Position numbers and translations under genes: made by a program
Notes under the pieces: model-generated
The model's input: the letters and a program-made list of their open reading frames with translations, nothing else
The model's database searches: none
Told to the model about the DNA's origin: nothing
Part shown: positions 8,726 to 17,105 of the stretch, piece after piece
Numbering within the stretch: the stretch's first letter is position 1
How the letters are laid out: each line of letters opens with the position of its first letter
DNA from: Bradyrhizobium sp. SRL28
GTDB taxonomy: Bacteria; Pseudomonadota; Alphaproteobacteria; Rhizobiales; Xanthobacteraceae
Length of the DNA: 64,000 nucleotides
Assembly: GCF_018596315.1 (NCBI RefSeq)
Contig: NZ_JAHEAG010000002.1
Span: forward strand, 558,001 to 622,000
Direction of reading: 5' to 3'

Positions 8726-9985
8726 TTGAGCGACCCGGCGCGGCCTTCGGCGCTCGCACCATTCCGTGTCAGGAACTACCGTTTTCAGTGGCCCGCCGAT
8801 TTGCTCACCTCGTGGGCGTTCGAGATGGAGACGCTTATTCTCGGCTGGTATGTGCTGGTCGAGACCGGCTCGGTCCTGCTGCTCACTCTGTTCGCCTCGC
8901 TCGGCTATATCGGTACGCTGGTAGCGCCGATGTTTGGCGTTGCCGGCGACCGAATCGGTCACCGCGATCTACTGGCGATGATGCGTGCGATCTACGCGGT
9001 GCTGGCGGCCGTCCTGATGACGCTGGCGCTGTCCGGCCAACTTGCACCGCTCTATGTATTCATGATCGCAGCCGTGATGGGCATCGTCCGCCCATCGGAC
9101 CTTGGCGTGCGCGGCGCTTTGGTCGCGACCATCATGCCGCACGGCCAGTTGATCGGGGCGATCAGCATCTCGCGCACGACGATGGATACCGCGCGCATTG
9201 CGGGCGCGCTGAGCGGCGCCGGATTGTTTGCCGCGCTCGGCATGGGCCCGGCCTATGTGGCGATCGTCTGCCTCTATATTGCGGCTACCGCGCTGACGCT
9301 GTGCATCGTGGCGCCGGCCAAGGCGCAACTCGCCGGCGAAGCGGCCAGCGAGGCGTTGCAACGTTCGCCGCTGCGCGACCTCAAGGAAGGTGTTGCCTAT
9401 GTCTGGACCACGCCGCGAATGCAGGCCGCGCTGTGGGTCGCATTCCTGGCCAACCTGACGGCCTATCCGCTCTCCAACGGCCTGCTGCCCTACATCGCCA
9501 AGGCGATCTACGGCACCAACCAGACCGGGCTCGGATATCTGTCGGCAAGTTTCGCAATCGGCTCGCTGGCCGGCTCGATCGTGTTGAGCCTGATCCGCGA
9601 TCTCAGGGTGGCGCGGTTGATGATCGGCGCCACCGTCGTCTGGTACGTGACCTTGCTGGTGTTCGTGCAGATGCAGACGGTGCCGACCGCGATCCTGTGC
9701 CTGGTGGTGGCGGGCTTTTCGCAAAGCCTCGCCATGATCTCGATCGCCGTCATTCTGATGCGGACGGCGAGCGAGAATTTCCGCGGCCGGGTGATGGGGG
9801 TGCGCATGATGGTGATCTATGGCCTGCCGATCGGCTTGCTGGCCGCCGGCAGCCTGATCGACGAGATCGGATTTGCGGCGACCGGAACACTCTATGCGGC
9901 GGCCGGCCTCGCCCTGATGCTGGCGGTGGTGCTGCACTGGCGCGCCGATCTCTGGCACGCCCACGCGCCGGCGAATGCGCGGTGA
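8726..9985 (+). CDS. MFS transporter
   Basis: About 419 residues with 10-12 hydrophobic segments and the MFS-like loop GVAGDRIGHRD after the second helix. It is most like the enterobactin-exporter EntS-type MFS proteins (MFS_3), to judge from APFRVRNYRFQWPADLLTSW at the start. The substrate is unknown. The start is uncertain: no ATG in this frame precedes the conserved region, leaving TTG at 8726 or TTG at 8636, which overlaps the stop of the previous gene. An ATG at 8706 begins a short frame that would join this one if a single T were restored near 8724, so a start-proximal frameshift is possible. Confidence 0.75.
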   Translation: MSDPARPSALAPFRVRNYRFQWPADLLTSWAFEMETLILGWYVLVETGSVLLLTLFASLGYIGTLVAPMFGVAGDRIGHRDLLAMMRAIYAVLAAVLMTLALSGQLAPLYVFMIAAVMGIVRPSDLGVRGALVATIMPHGQLIGAISISRTTMDTARIAGALSGAGLFAALGMGPAYVAIVCLYIAATALTLCIVAPAKAQLAGEAASEALQRSPLRDLKEGVAYVWTTPRMQAALWVAFLANLTAYPLSNGLLPYIAKAIYGTNQTGLGYLSASFAIGSLAGSIVLSLIRDLRVARLMIGATVVWYVTLLVFVQMQTVPTAILCLVVAGFSQSLAMISIAVILMRTASENFRGRVMGVRMMVIYGLPIGLLAAGSLIDEIGFAATGTLYAAAGLALMLAVVLHWRADLWHAHAPANAR

Positions 9986-10014
9986 CCTGACCGCGCAACG
10001 CCGGCTCGATGACT

Positions 10015-10992
10015 TCACTGCATCTTGATATTCGCCTCTTTGAGCACCGGCTCCCACTTCGCGGCTTCAGCGCGCATGAAGGCGTCGAAATCCTTGGGCG
10101 AGCTGCCGATCGGCGTGGCGCCCATCTTGTCCAGCGCCGTGACAACGACCGGATCCTTCAACGCAGCGGCCAGATCGGCATGGATCTTGGCGACCAGTTC
10201 CGGCGCCATGCCGGCGGGTCCGAGAAAGCCCCACCAGACGGAGGCGTCATAGCCGGGCACGCCGGCTTCGGCGACGGTTGGAACATCTGTTAACGCCTTC
10301 GAACGTTGGGCTGTCGTCACGGCAAGGGCGCGCACCGCGTTGCCTTCGAGCTGGCCGACCACTTCGGGCAGTGGGTTGACGCTCATGGGAATCTCGCCGG
10401 CGATGACGGCGGTGAGGGCAGGGGCGCCGCCCTTGTAGGGGATCGCCTGGATCTTGACCTTGGCCATGTAGTTGAGAAGCTCGCCGGCGAGATGGGCCGA
10501 GGTGCCGTTGCCGGACATGCCGTACGACAATGATTCAGGTTTCGTGCGGGCGCTCGCCAGCAACTCTTCGAGATTTTTCATCGGACTGGTCTTGGACACG
10601 ACAATCGCGAGCGGCGAATAGGCGATCTCGCTGATCGCGGTAAAATCCTTGAAGGTGTCGTAGGGCAGTTTTGGATAGAAGAACTGGTTCAGCGGATGGC
10701 CGCTTGCGACCAGGATCAGCGTGTAGCCATCCGGCGCCGATTGCGTGAGCGCCTGCGACGCGATCGTCCCGCCGGCGCCCGGACGATTTTCGATGACGGG
10801 CTGCTGTCCCCAGGTTTTCGACAGTGATTGCCCGAGCGTGCGCGCCAGCACGTCGACGGCGCCGCCGGCGGCGTAGGGCACCAGGATGCGCACGGGCCTG
10901 GTCGGGAACGGCTCCGCATTAACGTTCGTGCCGGCCAGTGAAAACACGGCGGCGGCGACGATGCTGAGGATGATTGTTCTGCGTGAGGGCAT
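10015..10992 (-). CDS. Bug-family tripartite tricarboxylate transporter receptor (TctC-like)
   Basis: A 325-residue periplasmic receptor. Residues 1-26 are a Sec signal peptide ending at VNA-EPF. The mature part opens with the Bug signature FPTRPVRILVPYAAGGAVDVLAR, followed by ENRPGAGGTIA and the SAPDGYTL motif, both of which shape the carboxylate-binding pocket. Bug proteins capture carboxylates or aromatic acids and deliver them to TctAB permeases. No TctA or TctB gene is in the window, so this is an orphan receptor. It lies next to a family-3 solute-binding gene and close to the aromatic catabolic genes, which suggests an aromatic acid as ligand. Confidence 0.88.
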   Translation of the reverse strand: MPSRRTIILSIVAAAVFSLAGTNVNAEPFPTRPVRILVPYAAGGAVDVLARTLGQSLSKTWGQQPVIENRPGAGGTIASQALTQSAPDGYTLILVASGHPLNQFFYPKLPYDTFKDFTAISEIAYSPLAIVVSKTSPMKNLEELLASARTKPESLSYGMSGNGTSAHLAGELLNYMAKVKIQAIPYKGGAPALTAVIAGEIPMSVNPLPEVVGQLEGNAVRALAVTTAQRSKALTDVPTVAEAGVPGYDASVWWGFLGPAGMAPELVAKIHADLAAALKDPVVVTALDKMGATPIGSSPKDFDAFMRAEAAKWEPVLKEANIKMQ

Positions 10993-11063
10993 GAGAAAAG
11001 GTCCTTTTTGGCTGGGCGAAATTCATGCGTCGCGCCTCGCTCATGCGCGGCGGTTCGTTGCGG

Positions 11064-11864
11064 CTACTCCACAGCCGAAATCATGGCGCCGCGCAATCCG
11101 GCGCGTGCGATCGCGGCGCCGACCACGCCTTCCGATTTTACGTCATTCGTGAACTGGCGAATGAAAGCCATTGCCTGCTCGCGTCCTTTGGGAATGGCGA
11201 TGGCGTGCCGCTCGATCCCCCAGCGGCCTTCGAGAACTTTCGACCCCGGCAATTTCTGCGCCATTTCGAACAGCGTGGCCTTGTTGGTCGCATAGGCATT
11301 GATCGCCCCGGTCGACATCATCTCGATCGCGACATCGAAGGTAGCGGCGCGAACGATCTCGGCATGCTTGAAGTCGTGCGAAAGGGTGGCGTCCGAGGAA
11401 CTGCCCGCGGTCACGCCGACGCGCAGTCCCGGGGAATCCATCTCCGCCGGCGTTGTCAGCGCGGAGCCGCGTGGGACGAGGTAGCCGAGCTCGATTTCGA
11501 GAAAAGGCGGGCCGAAATCCATATCCTGTGCCCGCACCGCCGTCGCATTGGTGAAGGCGACATCGACCTCTCCGCTTTTGACGGCGGCGAGGACTTCGGC
11601 GTTCTTGGCGAACACGACCGGCTCATAGGGGACGCTGAGCCGCCGCGCGAGCTCCTTGCCGAGATCGTAGCCGACGCCGCGCGGCTCGCCCGATCCGACA
11701 GCCGGCAGGATCGAGGTCGGCGTGCCCGGATAGAGTCCGGCCCGCAATACGCCCGATGGTGCCAGGATCAGGCGCGGTTCCGGATCGGTTGCGATGGCAG
11801 GGCCGACGCCGCGCCAGGCCAGTGCGTTGGCAACGATCAGAAACGCAACGATGATCCGGCGCAT
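11064..11864 (-). CDS. Family-3 solute-binding protein
   Basis: A 266-residue periplasmic protein from the ATG at 11864, which has AAGGGAG nine bases upstream; an ATG at 11885 is less favoured. A signal peptide covers about the first 25 residues (RRIIVAFLIVANALAWRGVGPAIA). The SBP_bac_3 fold is shown by VLRAGLYPGTPTSILPAV, GVGYDLGKELARRL, VKSGEVDVAFTNATAVR and LRVGVTAGSSSDATL. Such proteins usually bind polar amino acids or small organic acids, but no ABC permease or ATPase gene is adjacent. It is divergent from the TetR gene across a palindrome, so it is probably under that repressor. Confidence 0.82.
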   Translation of the reverse strand: MRRIIVAFLIVANALAWRGVGPAIATDPEPRLILAPSGVLRAGLYPGTPTSILPAVGSGEPRGVGYDLGKELARRLSVPYEPVVFAKNAEVLAAVKSGEVDVAFTNATAVRAQDMDFGPPFLEIELGYLVPRGSALTTPAEMDSPGLRVGVTAGSSSDATLSHDFKHAEIVRAATFDVAIEMMSTGAINAYATNKATLFEMAQKLPGSKVLEGRWGIERHAIAIPKGREQAMAFIRQFTNDVKSEGVVGAAIARAGLRGAMISAVE

Positions 11865-11942
11865 CCGACGGCTCTCCCTTGTCATTCCGTCCAGTCGGGG
11901 TGGCTGCTGGCCACGCGAGATGTTTGTTGACTAGACCTGATA

Positions 11943-11962
11943 TTTTGTACAAACGTACAAAA
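11943..11962. promoter_or_regulatory. Probable TetR operator
   Basis: A perfect inverted repeat, TTTTGTAC-AAAC-GTACAAAA, lies in the 121-base gap between the divergent solute-binding gene (start 11864) and the TetR gene (start 11986). Its AT-rich arms stand out from the surrounding high-GC sequence. The position, 24 bases upstream of the TetR start, is typical for an autoregulatory TetR operator that also controls the divergent promoter. Confidence 0.7.
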
Positions 11963-11985
11963 CTCGAGAACGGAAAGCAAATGCC

Positions 11986-12711
11986 ATGACGCGAAATCCC
12001 AACATGCGGGAAGCCATCCTGAGCGCGGCCGAATTGCTGTTCTCGACCAATGGCTTCAACGCCGTGTCGATCCGCGACATCGCGCTGGAGGCGGGCGCCA
12101 ACCCCGGCAGCATCACCTATCATTTCAAGAGCAAGGACGGCTTGCTGCTTGAAATCTACAAGCGCCATTGCGGTCCGATGAACAAGCGCCGCATGGAATT
12201 GCTGGTGGCGGCACGGCGCGTGCGTGACGTGCAGGACCGGCTGGAAGCGATCGTGCGCGCTTATGTGCAGCCGGCGTTTTCATCGAGCAGCGACCTTGCG
12301 GGCGGAGGGGCGCGCTTTACGCGGCTGCGCGCCGTGATGTCGGCCGAAGGCAACGCCGTGGTGGGGCGCATCATCGCCGAGATATTCGACGACACCACCA
12401 ACGCGTTCATCGAGGCGATCGAGGAAAGCCTGCCGCATCTGCCGCGGACGACGATCGTGTGGCGATCGCAGTTCCTGCTCGGCGCACTCTATTATACCCT
12501 CGTCAGCCCGGAGCGGGTCACGCGGCTGTCGCGCGGCGAAGCTGACGGCGCTGACATGGCGGAAGCGATCGAGCAACTCGTCGCTTCGACGGTCGCCTCG
12601 TTGCAGGCGTCAGATGTAGATCATCTCGACACAGCCTCACGCCGGGCGAAGCCCACCCAGCCGCCCGCAAAGAGCGTTGCCGGAAAGCGGAAAGAAAATT
12701 CGACTTCATGA
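11986..12711 (+). CDS. TetR family transcriptional regulator
   Basis: A 241-residue regulator. The N-terminal helix-turn-helix is clear: ILSAAELLFSTNGFNAVSIRDIALEAGANPGSITYHFKSKDGLL (about residues 11-54). The C-terminal domain contains LEAIVRAYVQPAF and RAVMSAEGNAVVGRIIAEIF, typical of the TetR_C ligand-binding part in regulators of degradation genes. The tail after residue 205 is basic and probably disordered. It sits at the head of the aromatic catabolic genes and opposite the solute-binding gene, so it likely represses both sides until an aromatic acid or CoA ester binds. The palindrome at 11943-11962 is the likely target. Confidence 0.85.
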   Translation: MTRNPNMREAILSAAELLFSTNGFNAVSIRDIALEAGANPGSITYHFKSKDGLLLEIYKRHCGPMNKRRMELLVAARRVRDVQDRLEAIVRAYVQPAFSSSSDLAGGGARFTRLRAVMSAEGNAVVGRIIAEIFDDTTNAFIEAIEESLPHLPRTTIVWRSQFLLGALYYTLVSPERVTRLSRGEADGADMAEAIEQLVASTVASLQASDVDHLDTASRRAKPTQPPAKSVAGKRKENSTS

Positions 12712-12757
12712 ATATCGAGACGCGATGAAGTGCGACCAGAACACTGCAGAAAGTACC

Positions 12758-13627
12758 ATGCACAAGCCGACGATCCCCGGACCCGATCCCGATACGCGAA
12801 CGCCGAAATTCAAACTCCCGGCGCTGGCGTGTGACGCGCATACCCACATCTTTGGCCCCGGCGACAAATACCCCTACGCGCCGGGACGGCCCTATACGCC
12901 GCCCGACGCGCCGCTCGAGGATTTCCGGGCGCTGCACAAAAAGCTCGGGATCGGTCGCGCCGTCATCGTCAATGCCAGCGTGCACGGCACCGACAACCGC
13001 GTGGCGCTGGATGCCATCGCGGTCAGCGACGGCACCTTTCGGGCCGTCGCCAATATCGACGACATCATTACCGAGCGCGGCCTTCGCGAACTGCACGACG
13101 GCGGCTTTCGCGGCTGCCGCTTCAACTTCGTGCGCCATCTCGGCGGAGTGCCCGACATGAGGGTGTTCCATCGCATCGTCGCGATGGTCGCGCCGCTCGG
13201 CTGGCATATCGATCTGCATTTCGATGCGATCGATCTGCCTGAATATGCCGAGATGCTGGCAAAACTGCCGGTGCGCTACACCATCGATCACATGGGACGC
13301 GTCAAGGCATCTGACGGCCTCGACCAGCTTCCGTTCCGGACGCTGATTGACCTGATGACGCGGGACGAGAAATGCTGGGTCAAGGTGTGCGGTTGCGAGC
13401 GGGTATCATCAGGCGGACCACCGTTCCATGACGCGGTGCCGTTTGCGCGCCGTATCGTCGAGACCGCGCCGGACCGCGTGATCTGGGGGACCGACTGGCC
13501 ACACCCCAATGTCAAGGTGATGCCCAACGACGGCGATCTGGTCGACCTCATTCCGCTGTTTGCGCCGGAGCCCGAGCTGCAGCAGAAGATCCTGGTCGAC
13601 AATCCGGCGCGGCTGTTCGAGTTTTGA
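12758..13627 (+). CDS. Amidohydrolase, 2-pyrone-4,6-dicarboxylate lactonase-like
   Basis: About 289 residues from the ATG at 12758; ATGs at 12725 and 12677 would add non-conserved residues. It is an amidohydrolase_2 protein resembling LigI. The metal-site start CDAHTHIFGP (residues 25-34), the TIDHMGR strand and the WGTDWPHPN motif (residues 243-251) with the catalytic Asp246 are present. LigI opens 2-pyrone-4,6-dicarboxylate to 4-oxalomesaconate in protocatechuate and syringate breakdown. The GalB-like and LigK-like genes downstream perform the next steps of that route, which supports the assignment, although related amidohydrolases act on other lactones. Confidence 0.78.
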   Translation: MHKPTIPGPDPDTRTPKFKLPALACDAHTHIFGPGDKYPYAPGRPYTPPDAPLEDFRALHKKLGIGRAVIVNASVHGTDNRVALDAIAVSDGTFRAVANIDDIITERGLRELHDGGFRGCRFNFVRHLGGVPDMRVFHRIVAMVAPLGWHIDLHFDAIDLPEYAEMLAKLPVRYTIDHMGRVKASDGLDQLPFRTLIDLMTRDEKCWVKVCGCERVSSGGPPFHDAVPFARRIVETAPDRVIWGTDWPHPNVKVMPNDGDLVDLIPLFAPEPELQQKILVDNPARLFEF

Positions 13628-13640
13628 AGGAGCGCGTGCG

Positions 13641-14639
13641 ATGGCGGACAAACGATACACCCTGAGCCCGCGCGGCATGTCGTTCGCCTGCATGGCTGCG
13701 CTGGCGACGGCACTGTTACTTCCGCAAATCGCCAACGCGCAAAACTATCCGAACCGGCCGGTGCGGCTGATCCTCCCCTTCGGTGCGGGCGGGGTTGCCG
13801 ACGTCACGGCGCGGCTCGTTACCGAAAAACTCGGCGAAAAGCTCGGCCAGCGCTTCGTCATCGAGAACATGGCGGGCGCCGGCGGCATCAATGCCGCACG
13901 CGCCGTGCTGTCCGCACCCGCGGACGGCTACACGCTGGCGCTGCTGAGCAACGGCACCGCCATCTCGGTATCGCTGTTCAAGAGCCTCGGCTTCAATCCG
14001 GTGACCGATTTCGTTCCGGTTTCGAGCATGGGCTATTTCGATTTCATCTTCGTGACGCAAGCCGGCTCGCCATATCCGACGTTGGCTGAATTCATCAAGG
14101 CGGCCAAGGCAAAACCCGGCACGCTCAATGTCGGCACCATCAATGTCGGGTCGACCCAGAACCTCGCGGCGCAACTGTTCAAATCGACCGCCGGTGTCGA
14201 CGTCACCATCGTGCCGTTCCGCAGTTCGCCGGATGTGCTGATCGCGCTGCTGCGCGGCGATATCCAGATGGCGATCGAGAACTACACCGCAGTGCAGTCG
14301 CATGTTGCCGACAAGGCGGCGATTGCCGTGTCATCTTCGGGCACGGTCCGCACCACGTTCCTGCCTGACGTGCCGACGGTGAAGGAAGCGGGTGGCGGCG
14401 ATTTCGAGGCGCGTTCCTGGAACGCGATCTTTGCACCCAAGGGCACGCCGCCCGAGGTGATCAAGACTCTCAACGCCGCGCTGCGCGAGGTGCTCGACAT
14501 GCCGGACTTGAAGAAGCGCGCACTCGATCTCGGCATCGAGGCCAAGGCCAGCTCGCCCGAGGAAATTCTCGACCGGCTCAAGGCCGATATCGATAAGTGG
14601 GCCCAGGTGATCGAGCGGGCGGGAATTGCCAAACAATAG
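13641..14639 (+). CDS. Bug-family tripartite tricarboxylate transporter receptor (TctC-like)
   Basis: A 332-residue periplasmic receptor starting at the ATG at 13641, with AAGGAG nine bases upstream. A signal peptide ends at about IANA-QNY. The Bug signatures NYPNRPVRLILPFGAGGVADVTAR, ENMAGAGGINAARAV and SAPADGYTLALLSNG are intact. It sits inside the catabolic operon, between the LigI-like and GalB-like genes, 13 bases after the former. It probably binds the aromatic or tricarboxylic acid the operon consumes. Like the receptor at 10015 it has no TctAB permease nearby and must borrow one encoded elsewhere. Confidence 0.88.
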   Translation: MADKRYTLSPRGMSFACMAALATALLLPQIANAQNYPNRPVRLILPFGAGGVADVTARLVTEKLGEKLGQRFVIENMAGAGGINAARAVLSAPADGYTLALLSNGTAISVSLFKSLGFNPVTDFVPVSSMGYFDFIFVTQAGSPYPTLAEFIKAAKAKPGTLNVGTINVGSTQNLAAQLFKSTAGVDVTIVPFRSSPDVLIALLRGDIQMAIENYTAVQSHVADKAAIAVSSSGTVRTTFLPDVPTVKEAGGGDFEARSWNAIFAPKGTPPEVIKTLNAALREVLDMPDLKKRALDLGIEAKASSPEEILDRLKADIDKWAQVIERAGIAKQ

Positions 14640-14692
14640 GCACGCGGCCGGTGCGGCCGGCCACGTGCAAAGCGAAGGAGGAAATCCCGATC

Positions 14693-15418
14693 ATGAGCAA
14701 TGCTGGCAAAACGGGCCTGGTGGTCACGGCGCATCCCGGCGATTTCGTCTGGCGCGCGGGCGGTGCGATCGCGCTCCATGTGAAGAAAGGCTATCGCGTC
14801 AAGATTGCCTGCCTGTCGTTCGGCGAGCGCGGCGAAAGCCAGTTCGCCTGGAAGGAGGCGGGCGCGACGATGGAGAAGGTGAAGGCCGGAAGGCGCGACG
14901 AGGCGCAGCGCGCGGCAGAAATGCTCGGCGCAGAGATCGAATTCTTCGACGCCGGCGATTATCCGCTGCGGCTGACGGAGGCGCATTTCGACCGCATGGT
15001 CGATATCTACCGCGAGCTCAATCCGTCCTTTGTGCTCACCCATGCGCTGGAGGACCCCTATAATTTCGATCATCCCAACGCGGCGCACTTCGCCCAGGAA
15101 ACCCGCGTGGTCGCGCAGGCGATGGGTCACAAGCCCGGCGCCAAATACACCTATTCGGCGCCGCCGGTGTTCCTGTTCGAGCCGCACCAGCCGGAGATGT
15201 GCAATTTCAAGCCGCAGGTGATCCTCAACATCGACGAGGTCTGGGAGATCAAGCGCAAGACGTTCGAGATCCTCGCGGCCCAGAAACATTTGTGGGCCTA
15301 TTATGAGCGGGTCGCGCTGCAGCGGGGCGTGCAGGGCGGCCGCAATACCGGCAAGCCGATGACCTATGGCGAGGCCTATCAGCGGCTGTTCCCGATGGCG
15401 ATGGAGGAACTGGCATGA
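14693..15418 (+). CDS. PIG-L/LmbE-type hydrolase, 4-oxalomesaconate hydratase (GalB)-like
   Basis: A 241-residue protein starting at ATG 14693 after a strong GGAGG. It belongs to the zinc-dependent PIG-L/LmbE fold. The family motif AHPDD is present as AHPGD (residues 13-17), with the second Asp kept. The distal metal motif is [13 protein letters not shown], with His127. GalB of Pseudomonas putida is the member that hydrates 4-oxalomesaconate in gallate catabolism, and the next gene encodes the aldolase that uses its product, so that role fits. The stop overlaps the aldolase start by four bases (ATGA), indicating coupled translation. Other LmbE-like deacetylases cannot be excluded. Confidence 0.8.
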   Translation: MSNAGKTGLVVTAHPGDFVWRAGGAIALHVKKGYRVKIACLSFGERGESQFAWKEAGATMEKVKAGRRDEAQRAAEMLGAEIEFFDAGDYPLRLTEAHFDRMVDIYRELNPSFVLTHALEDPYNFDHPNAAHFAQETRVVAQAMGHKPGAKYTYSAPPVFLFEPHQPEMCNFKPQVILNIDEVWEIKRKTFEILAAQKHLWAYYERVALQRGVQGGRNTGKPMTYGEAYQRLFPMAMEELA

Positions 15419-16107
15419 AGACGGTCGTCGTCCGCAACATCAAGCGAACCGATGCTGAACTCGTCAATCGGCTCGGCGCGCTCGGCGTCGCCACCGCGCA
15501 CGAGGCCTATGGCCGTTTCGGGCTGATGAAGCCCTATCTGCGCCCGGTGTGGAACGGGGCCGAGACGTCAGGCACCGCCGTGACCGTGCTGGCGCAGCCC
15601 GGCGACAACTGGATGATCCATGTCGCGGTGGAGCAGTGCCAGCCCGGTGACATCCTGGTGGTCGGCTGCACGACAGACAATACCGACGGAATGTTCGGCG
15701 ATCTGCTGGCGACTTCGCTGATGGCGCGCGGCGTCAAGGGGCTCGTCATCGACGCCGGCGTTCGCGACGCCAAAGCGCTTCGTGAAATGGGCTTTCCGGT
15801 GTGGTCGAAGGCGATCTCGGCCAAGGGCACGGTGAAGGCGACGCTCGGCGCGGTCAATGTGCCTGTGGTCTGTGCCGGCATCAATGTGAACCCGGGCGAT
15901 GCAGTGGTCGCCGATGACGATGGCGTGGTGGTAATCGGGCGCAAGGACGCGGCCGATGTTGTCGCCAAGGGCGAGAAGCGCGTGGCAGACGAGGACGGCA
16001 AGCGCCAAAAGCTCGCCGCCGGCGTGCTCGGCCTCGACATGTACAATATGCGCGAGCCGCTGGCGAAGGCCGGTCTCGTCTATGTCGACGCGCTGGAGGA
16101 GGACTGA
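15415..16107 (+). CDS. ligK: 4-carboxy-4-hydroxy-2-oxoadipate aldolase/oxaloacetate decarboxylase-like (LigK/ProA)
   Basis: A 230-residue class II aldolase of the HMG/CHA aldolase family, related in fold to RraA. Diagnostic segments are [39 protein letters not shown] and [18 protein letters not shown]; the last carries the Arg-Asp pair that binds substrate and metal. The enzyme cleaves 4-carboxy-4-hydroxy-2-oxoadipate to pyruvate and oxaloacetate and often decarboxylates oxaloacetate as well. It overlaps the GalB-like gene by four bases, and its stop is one base before the next start, so the three genes are translated together. The lineage is clear; the exact substrate is inferred from context. 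Confidence 0.85.
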   Translation: MKTVVVRNIKRTDAELVNRLGALGVATAHEAYGRFGLMKPYLRPVWNGAETSGTAVTVLAQPGDNWMIHVAVEQCQPGDILVVGCTTDNTDGMFGDLLATSLMARGVKGLVIDAGVRDAKALREMGFPVWSKAISAKGTVKATLGAVNVPVVCAGINVNPGDAVVADDDGVVVIGRKDAADVVAKGEKRVADEDGKRQKLAAGVLGLDMYNMREPLAKAGLVYVDALEED

Positions 16108-16108
16108 G

Positions 16109-16960
16109 GTGGCGATGCGCCTGCGGACCTTGCTCGGCGACCATCCCGGCACATCAGCGCTCAAGAATGGATCGATCAGGTCGGATCTGGTCGAGTTCGA
16201 TTTCGCGCAGTATTCGCCGACCAACAAGGGCTTCAAGCCGATGGTCCGCGAAGGGGCGTTCGACGTCTCGGAGATGGCGATCGTCACCTATCTGATGGCG
16301 AAGTCTTTTGAGAAACCGATGGTGCTGCTGCCGGATGTCGTGCTGGCGCGGTTCCAGCACGGGCATGCGCTTTACAATGCAAGAGCGGGAAAGCTCGCGC
16401 CGCACGACCTCAACGGCAAGCGCGTCGGCATTCGCTCGTTCACCACCACGACCGGCGCATGGCTGCGCGGCATCCTTGCCAATGACTATGGCCTCGATCT
16501 CGATTCGATCGACTGGGTGACGTTCGAGGACGCCCACGTCGCTGAGTTCGTTGATACGACCAAGCGGGCGCACGTGGGCAAGCAGATCATCCAGATGCTG
16601 ATCGACGGCGAGCTCGATGCGGTGCTCGGCGAAAAATCGGATCATCCGGATTTGAAGTCGTTGTTTGCCGATGTCGCTGCGGAAGAGAACGCCTGGTTCG
16701 AAAAGCACGGAGTGGTACCGATCAACCATATGGTGGTGGTGAGCCGGACATTGTCCGATCAGCATCCGGACGTCGTGCGGGAGGTGCATCGCCTGCTCGC
16801 CGAATCTGCTGCCGCTTCATCCGCTGCGCCGCGTTTTGGCCGGGATGAGATGCAGCGTTCGCTGAAACTGATTATCGATTACTCGGCGCAGCAAAAACTC
16901 ATTCCGCGCGCGTATGCTGTGGAAGAATTGTTCGACGATATAACGCGCGCGCTTTGGTAG
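16109..16960 (+). CDS. 4,5-dihydroxyphthalate decarboxylase-like protein
   Basis: About 283 residues from a GTG at 16109, preceded by GGAGGAGG; an ATG at 16115 is also possible. It resembles the Pht5-type 4,5-dihydroxyphthalate decarboxylase family, which has a periplasmic-binding-protein fold but no signal peptide. Markers are LRTLLGDHPGTSALKNG at the start, FDVSEMAIVTYL, and LNGKRVGIRSFTTTTGAWLRGIL. Pht5 turns 4,5-dihydroxyphthalate into protocatechuate. If so, the cluster would link a phthalate-type substrate to the meta-cleavage branch. Because the fold is shared with binding proteins, a non-catalytic role remains possible. Confidence 0.7.
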   Translation: MAMRLRTLLGDHPGTSALKNGSIRSDLVEFDFAQYSPTNKGFKPMVREGAFDVSEMAIVTYLMAKSFEKPMVLLPDVVLARFQHGHALYNARAGKLAPHDLNGKRVGIRSFTTTTGAWLRGILANDYGLDLDSIDWVTFEDAHVAEFVDTTKRAHVGKQIIQMLIDGELDAVLGEKSDHPDLKSLFADVAAEENAWFEKHGVVPINHMVVVSRTLSDQHPDVVREVHRLLAESAAASSAAPRFGRDEMQRSLKLIIDYSAQQKLIPRAYAVEELFDDITRALW

Positions 16961-16971
16961 CCGCGTATACA

Positions 16972-17074
16972 GCCGTCATCATCCGCGAAGGCGGATGATC
17001 CAGTACTCCGCGGCGTTTCGGTCATTCTCAACGGCACGGCGTACTGGATACCCCGCCTTCGGGGGTATGACGGC
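16972..17074. repeat. Dispersed palindromic element inside the catabolic operon
   Basis: The ends are gccgtcat at 16972 and atgacggc at 17067-17074. Inside them atccagtac and gtactggat form a second inverted pair. Each half carries its own small hairpin (catccgcgaaggcggatg, and ataccccgccttcggggg followed by tat). This two-lobed 103-base element matches a type I associate with repeated intergenic sequence in Bradyrhizobium. It sits between the decarboxylase-like gene and the dioxygenase gene and could attenuate or stabilise the transcript there. Confidence 0.65.
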
Positions 17075-17105
17075 CTCGGAATCATAGTAGTCAGGAGAAA
17101 GCGAC

